From contig NC_084481.1 of NCBI RefSeq assembly GCF_030035675.1, forward strand, positions 232,406,927 through 232,470,926: a DNA stretch of 64,000 nucleotides, read 5' to 3'. The translations under genes were made by a program, and so were the position numbers. A model generated the notes under the pieces. It did no database searches. It was not told where the DNA came from and saw only the letters and a program-made list of their open reading frames with translations. The stretch is from Rhineura floridana (taxonomy: Eukaryota > Chordata > Lepidosauria > Squamata > Rhineuridae). Positions 59,427-64,000 of this stretch are shown here, in pieces. Each line of letters begins with the position of its first letter. Within the stretch, counting starts at the first letter, position 1.

Positions 59427-59587
59427 GTGAGGAACAAGGATGGCACGAGGATGCAGTTTTCCTTCCCATCTTATTGCCACTTTCTTTAAAACATTGTTTT
59501 TTTGTTCCAAGAGTGTCTCAGGCTCCTATGCTGAAACCATTCTTAGGCTGCTAAGAGGGTGTGCGTTTATGCCACCTCACATTCTTA

Positions 59588-59882
59588 GAATCATAGAATA
59601 GTAGAGTTGGAAGGGGCCTATAAGGCCATCAAGTCCAACCCCCTGCTCAATGCAGGAATCCAAATCAAAGCATCCTCTTGAAGGCCTCCAGGGTCAGAGA
59701 ACCCACTGCCTCTCTAGGTCATTGGTTCCATTGTCGTATGGTTCTAACAGTTAGGAAGTTTTTCCTGATGTCCAGTCAAAATCTGGCTTCCTGCAACTTG
59801 AGCCCATTATTCGGTGTCCTGCACTCTGGGACGACTGAGAAAAAATCCCGGCCCTCCTCTATGTGACAACCTTTCATGTACT
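59588..59882 (-). mobile_element. CR1 LINE 3' end, second subfamily
   Basis: 'agaatcatagaatagtagag', 'ccatcaagtccaaccccctg' and 'tcctgatgtccagtcaaaat'. It starts about 160 bp after exon 22. Confidence 0.88.
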
Positions 59883-59928
59883 TCATGCACTTTCTTCCTG
59901 TGGTTGCTTCAGACCTGATCTCCTAGAG

Positions 59929-60068
59929 AAGCCCTCCCCAACCTGGTGACCTCCAGATGTTGCTGGACTATAATTCCCATCGGCCCCTAACCATTAGCCA
60001 CGTTGGCTGGGATTAATGGGAGTTAAGAGTCCGGCAGCCCCTGGAGGAATACAGGTTGGGAAAGTCTG
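59929..60068. mobile_element. Family H palindromic hAT-type MITE
   Basis: AAGCCCTCCCCAACCTGG ... CAGGTTGGGAAAGTCTG; flanks TCCTAGAG and CCCTAGAG match at 7 of 8. Confidence 0.8.
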
Positions 60069-60330
60069 CCCTAGAGGAACTGCTCCTGACTCTACTGGGC
60101 CGTAAGTGAGGCTCTGGGATAATAATTGCAAAATGTCCCACATAGATGTACATAGCTTGGACACATTCCATATGTCTGATGGTTAGGTACTCTCATTATC
60201 GCAGAGTGGCGAAATTGGGAATGAAGACACTGAGTGAGCTTTTGTGTGTTTGCATCTTTGCTAAAGATTACACCTTCCCTGCAAATTAGTCAGACAGAAA
60301 CTTTAAGCTTTAAAATAAGAAACAACTACT

Positions 60331-63300
60331 TTAAGAACATAAGAACATAAGAAGAGCCTGCTGGATCAGGCCAGTGGCCCATCTAGTCCACCATCCTGTT
60401 CTCACAGTGGCCAACCAGGTGCCTGGGGGAAGCCCGCAAGCAGGACCCGAGTGCAAGAACACTCTCCCCTCCTGAGGCTTCCGGCAACTGGTTTTCAGAA
60501 GCATGCTGCCTCTGACTAGGGTGGCAGAGCACAGCCATCACGGCTAGTAGCCATTGATAGCCCTGTCCTCCATGAATTTGTCTAATCTTCTTTTAAAGCC
60601 GTCCAAGCTGGTGGCCATTACTGCGTCTTGTGGGAGCAAAATCCATAGTTTAGCTATGCACTGAGTAAAGAAGTACTTCCTTTTGTCTGTCCTGAATCTT
60701 CCAACATTCAGCTTCTTTGAATGTCCACGAGTTCTAGTATTATGAGAGAGGGAGAAGAACTTTTCTCTATCCACTTTCTCAATGCCATGCATAATTTTAT
60801 ACACTTCTATCATGTCTCCTCTGACCCGCCTTTCCTCTAAACTAAAAAGCCCCAAATGCTGCAACCTTTCCTTGTAAGTGAGTCGCTCCATCCCCTTGAT
60901 CATTCTGGTTGCCCTCTTCTGAACCTTTTCCAACTCTATAATATCCTTTCTGAGATGAGGCGACCAGAACTGTACACAGTATTCCAAATGCGGCCGCACC
61001 ATAGATTTATACAATGGCATTATGATATCGGCTGTTTTATTTTCAATACCTTTCCTAATTATTGCTAGCATGGAATTTGCCTTTTTCACAGCTGCCGCAC
61101 ACTGGGTCGACATTTTCATCGTGCTGTCCACCACAACCCCGAGGTCTCTCTCCTGGTCGGTCACCGCCAGTTCAGACCCCATGAGCGTATATGTGAAATT
61201 AAGATTTTTTGCTCCAATATGCATAATTTTACACTTGTTTATATTGAATTGCATTTGCCATTTTTCCGCCCATTCACTCAGTTTGGAGAGGTCTTTTTGG
61301 AGCTCTTCGCAATCCCTTTTTGTTTTAACAACCCTGAACAATTTAGTGTCGTCAGCAAACTTGGCCACTTCACTGCTCACTCCTAATTCTAGGTCATTAA
61401 TGAGCAAGTTGAAAAGTACAGGTCCCAATACCGATCCTTGAGGGACTCCACTTTCTACAGCCCTCCATTGGGAGAACTGTCCGTTTATTTCTACTCTCTG
61501 CTTTCTGCTTCTTAACCAATTCCTTATCCACAAGAGGACCTCTCCTCTTATTCCATGACTGCTAAGCTTCCTCAGAAGCCTTTGGTGAGGTACCTTGTCA
61601 AACGCTTTTTGAAAGTCTAAGTACACTATGTCCACTGGATCACCTCTATATATGCTTGTTGACACTCTCAAAGAATTCTAATAGGTTACTGAGACAGGAC
61701 TTTCCCTTGCAGAAGCCATGCTGGCTCTGCTTCAGCAAGGCTTGTTCTTCTATGTGCTTAGTTAATCTAGCTTTAATCATACTTTCTACCAGTTTTCCAG
61801 GGACAGAAGTTAAGCTAACTGGCCTGTAATTTCCAGGATCCCCTCTGGATCCCTTTTTGAAGATTGGCGTTACATTTGCCACTTTCCAGTCCTCAGGCAC
61901 GGAGGAGGACCCAAGGGACAAGTTACATATTTTAGTTAGCAGATCAGCAATTTCACCTTTGAGTTCTTTGAGAACTCTCGGGTGGATGCCATCCGGGCCC
62001 GGTGATTTGTCAGTTTTTATATTGTCCATTAAGCTTAGAACTTCCTCTCTCGTTACCACTATTTGTCTTAGTTCCTCAGAATCCCTTCCTGCAAATGTTA
62101 GTTCAGGTTCAGGGATCTGCCCTATATCTTCCACTGTGAAGACAGATGCAAAGAATTCATTTAGCTTCTCTGCAATCTCCTTATCGTTCTTTAGTACACC
62201 TTTGACTCCCTTATCATCCAAGGGTCCAATTGTCTCCCTAGATGGTCTCCTGCTTTGAATGTATTTATAGAATTTTTTGTTGTTGGTTTTTATGTTCTTA
62301 GCAATGTGCTCCTCAAATTCTTTTTTAGCATCCCTTATTGTCTTCTTGCATTTCTTTTGCCAGAGTTTGTGTTCTTTTTTATTTTCTTCATTTGGACTAG
62401 ACTTCCATTTTCTGAAGGAAGACTTTTTGCCTCTAAGAGCTTCCTTGACTTTGCTCGTTAACCATGCTGGCATCTTCTTGGCCCTGGCGGTACCTTTTCT
62501 GATCTGCGGTATGCACTCCAGTTGAGCTTCTAATATAGTGTTTTTAAACAACTTCCAAGCATTTTTGAGTGATGTGACCCTCTGGACTTTGTTTTTCAGC
62601 TTTCTTTTTACCAATCCCCTCATTTTTGTGAAGTTTCCTCTTTTGAAGTCAAATGTGACCTGGTGGATTTTCTTGTCAATTGGCCAGTTACATGTATGTT
62701 TAATTTAATAGCTCTGTGGTCACTGCTCCCAATCGGTTCAACAACACTTACATCTCGCACCAGGTCCCGGTCCCCACTGAGGATTAAGTCCAGGGTTGCC
62801 GTCCCTCTGGTCGGTTCCATGACCAACTGATCTAGGGAATAGTCATTTAGAATATCTAGAAACTTTGCTTCTTTGTCATGACTGGAACACATATGCAGCC
62901 AGTCTATGTCCGGGTAGTTGAAGTCACCCATTACTACCACATTTCCTAGTTTTGATGCTTCTTCAATTTCATATCTCATCTCAAGGTCTCCCTGAGCATT
63001 TTGATCAGGGGGACGATAGATCGTTCCCAGTATTAAGTCCCTCCTGGGGCATGGTATCACCACCCACAACGATTCTGTGGAGGAGTCTGCCTCTTTTGGG
63101 GTTTCGAGCTTGCTGGATTCAATGCCTTCTTTCACGTATAGAGCGACTCCGCCACCAATACGTCCTTCCCTGTCCTTCCGATATAGTTTATATCCAGGGA
63201 TAACCGTATCCCACTGGTTTCCTCCATTCCACCAGGTCTCCGTTATGCTCACTATATCAATGCTCTTCTCTAAGACCAAGCACTCCAGTTCTCCCATCTT

Positions 63301-63440
63301 GGTTCGGAGGCTCCTAGCATTAGCGTACAGGCACTTGTAAGCAGTGTCTCTCTTGAAGTGTCTTTGGCACTTGTGGTTAGGCCTGTGGTAATTTTGCTCT
63401 TCTGAATTTATATCCTGTGCCCCTGCTCTCACAATGCCTA
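60331..63440 (-). mobile_element. CR1 LINE with near-complete ORF2, 3.1 kb
   Basis: Three overlapping minus-strand frames cover ORF2. 63432-62620: endonuclease with SITETWWNGGNQWDT, VVMGDFNYPDIDW and GSSDHRAIKL. 62623-61646: linker and RT start with DKSPGPDGIHPRVLKELKGE and NVTPIFKKGSRGDPGNYRPV. 61671-60544: AFDKVPHQRLLRKL, GVPQGSVLGPVLFNLLINDL, catalytic FADD in KFADDTKLF, and the C-terminus ending MEDRAINGY. Two frameshifts (near 62620 and 61650) break it, so it is probably inactive. The 3' end shows TTATGTTC-type octamer repeats at 60331-60350. The 5' limit is unclear; ORF1 is not recognised. Confidence 0.95.
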
Positions 63441-64000
63441 CTTCTAGGCCTACCCCTTTTAAAATTTCATCATTTCTTTGGTTTTTATCCCAGGGGGGAG
63501 GTTTATTCCGAACCGGACCTTTCTCAGCTCCTGTCGGGTTTCCCCCCTCAGTCAGTTTAAAAGCTGCTCTGCTACCTTTTTAATTTTAAGTAAATTTAAG
63601 TACGTACTTGATAGGAAAGAGTTCTACATCTAGCTAACTAGCTAAGTTGGAGATGCAAACACTAAGCCTAGTGTTGCCCTCATGCTTGGAGGAGAAGGAG
63701 AGACAAAGAGAATATGTCTGCTCTCCCTCTCAAGAGAAAGAAGGAAGAAGGAAGGAGATGTGGTCAACATCCTATGCATATCAGTCTAGCAGGAAGGGAG
63801 AGTCAGCAGGAGATCAAAGGATAGCAATCCGGAGGTCTCCTCTCTAGCTATCCTTTTTAACCCCATGCAGCTTCAACCACAAGTTGGGGTTGAACCACAT
63901 ATTCCAACACTCATCACATCTCTAGACCAAGACAGGTCTACTATAAAAACAGAGCTCACAGCCATTTTTTCAGCTACCTGAAATGACATGCATGCATACC
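63441..64000. other. Possible CR1 5' flank, then unassigned DNA
   Basis: 63441-63600 may be the CR1 5' region. 63640-63845 is purine-rich (AGGAGAAGGAGAGA-like). No MROH exon recognised. Confidence 0.4.

Noticed and set aside
61022-62258. Plus-strand open frames over the CR1
   Set aside because: Antisense shadows of CR1 ORF2.

Overview
The window is vertebrate nuclear DNA, most likely from a squamate reptile (lizard). The evidence is the repeat mix: CR1 and L2 LINEs, BovB (RTE) LINE 3' ends, tRNA-derived Sauria-type SINEs with a BovB-like tail, a second tRNA-derived SINE family, and many short non-autonomous DNA transposons with 8-bp target duplications. BovB together with Sauria SINEs is a squamate signature (family knowledge). 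Nothing in the window looks prokaryotic.

The only host gene I can support is on the + strand. It is a long, many-exon gene of the maestro HEAT-like repeat (MROH) family, closest by eye to MROH2A/2B. I place 22 exons between 20040 and 59426, giving about 830 residues of HEAT-repeat protein. Both ends run past what I can see: the N-terminal exon(s) are not identified and the C-terminal part lies beyond 64000. Twenty of the 21 internal junctions keep the reading frame when joined at consensus splice sites, one of them using a GC donor. The junction into exon 12 is out of phase and needs checking.

Layout. 1-20 kb: no recognisable host gene, repeats and some repeat-poor stretches (notably 10.5-12.2 kb). 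20-59.4 kb: the MROH exons, set in introns filled with LINE, SINE and DNA-transposon copies, several of them nested (family X > hAT MITE > solo LTR at 46.6-48 kb; L2 inside an AT-rich DNA element at 27.6-29.3 kb; a hAT inside another DNA element at 33.5-34.4 kb). 60.3-63.4 kb: a long CR1 LINE on the minus strand with endonuclease and reverse transcriptase domains and only two visible frame breaks. The rest, to 64 kb, is unassigned.

I do not see a new multi-gene system. The most interesting points are mobile DNA sitting right against splice sites (a SINE apparently supplying the 3' splice-site region of exon 22, and a palindromic element ending 39 bp before exon 15), a GC-AG intron, a 27-bp micro-exon, the exon-12 phase problem, and several short transposon families whose ends and target duplications can be read directly from the sequence.
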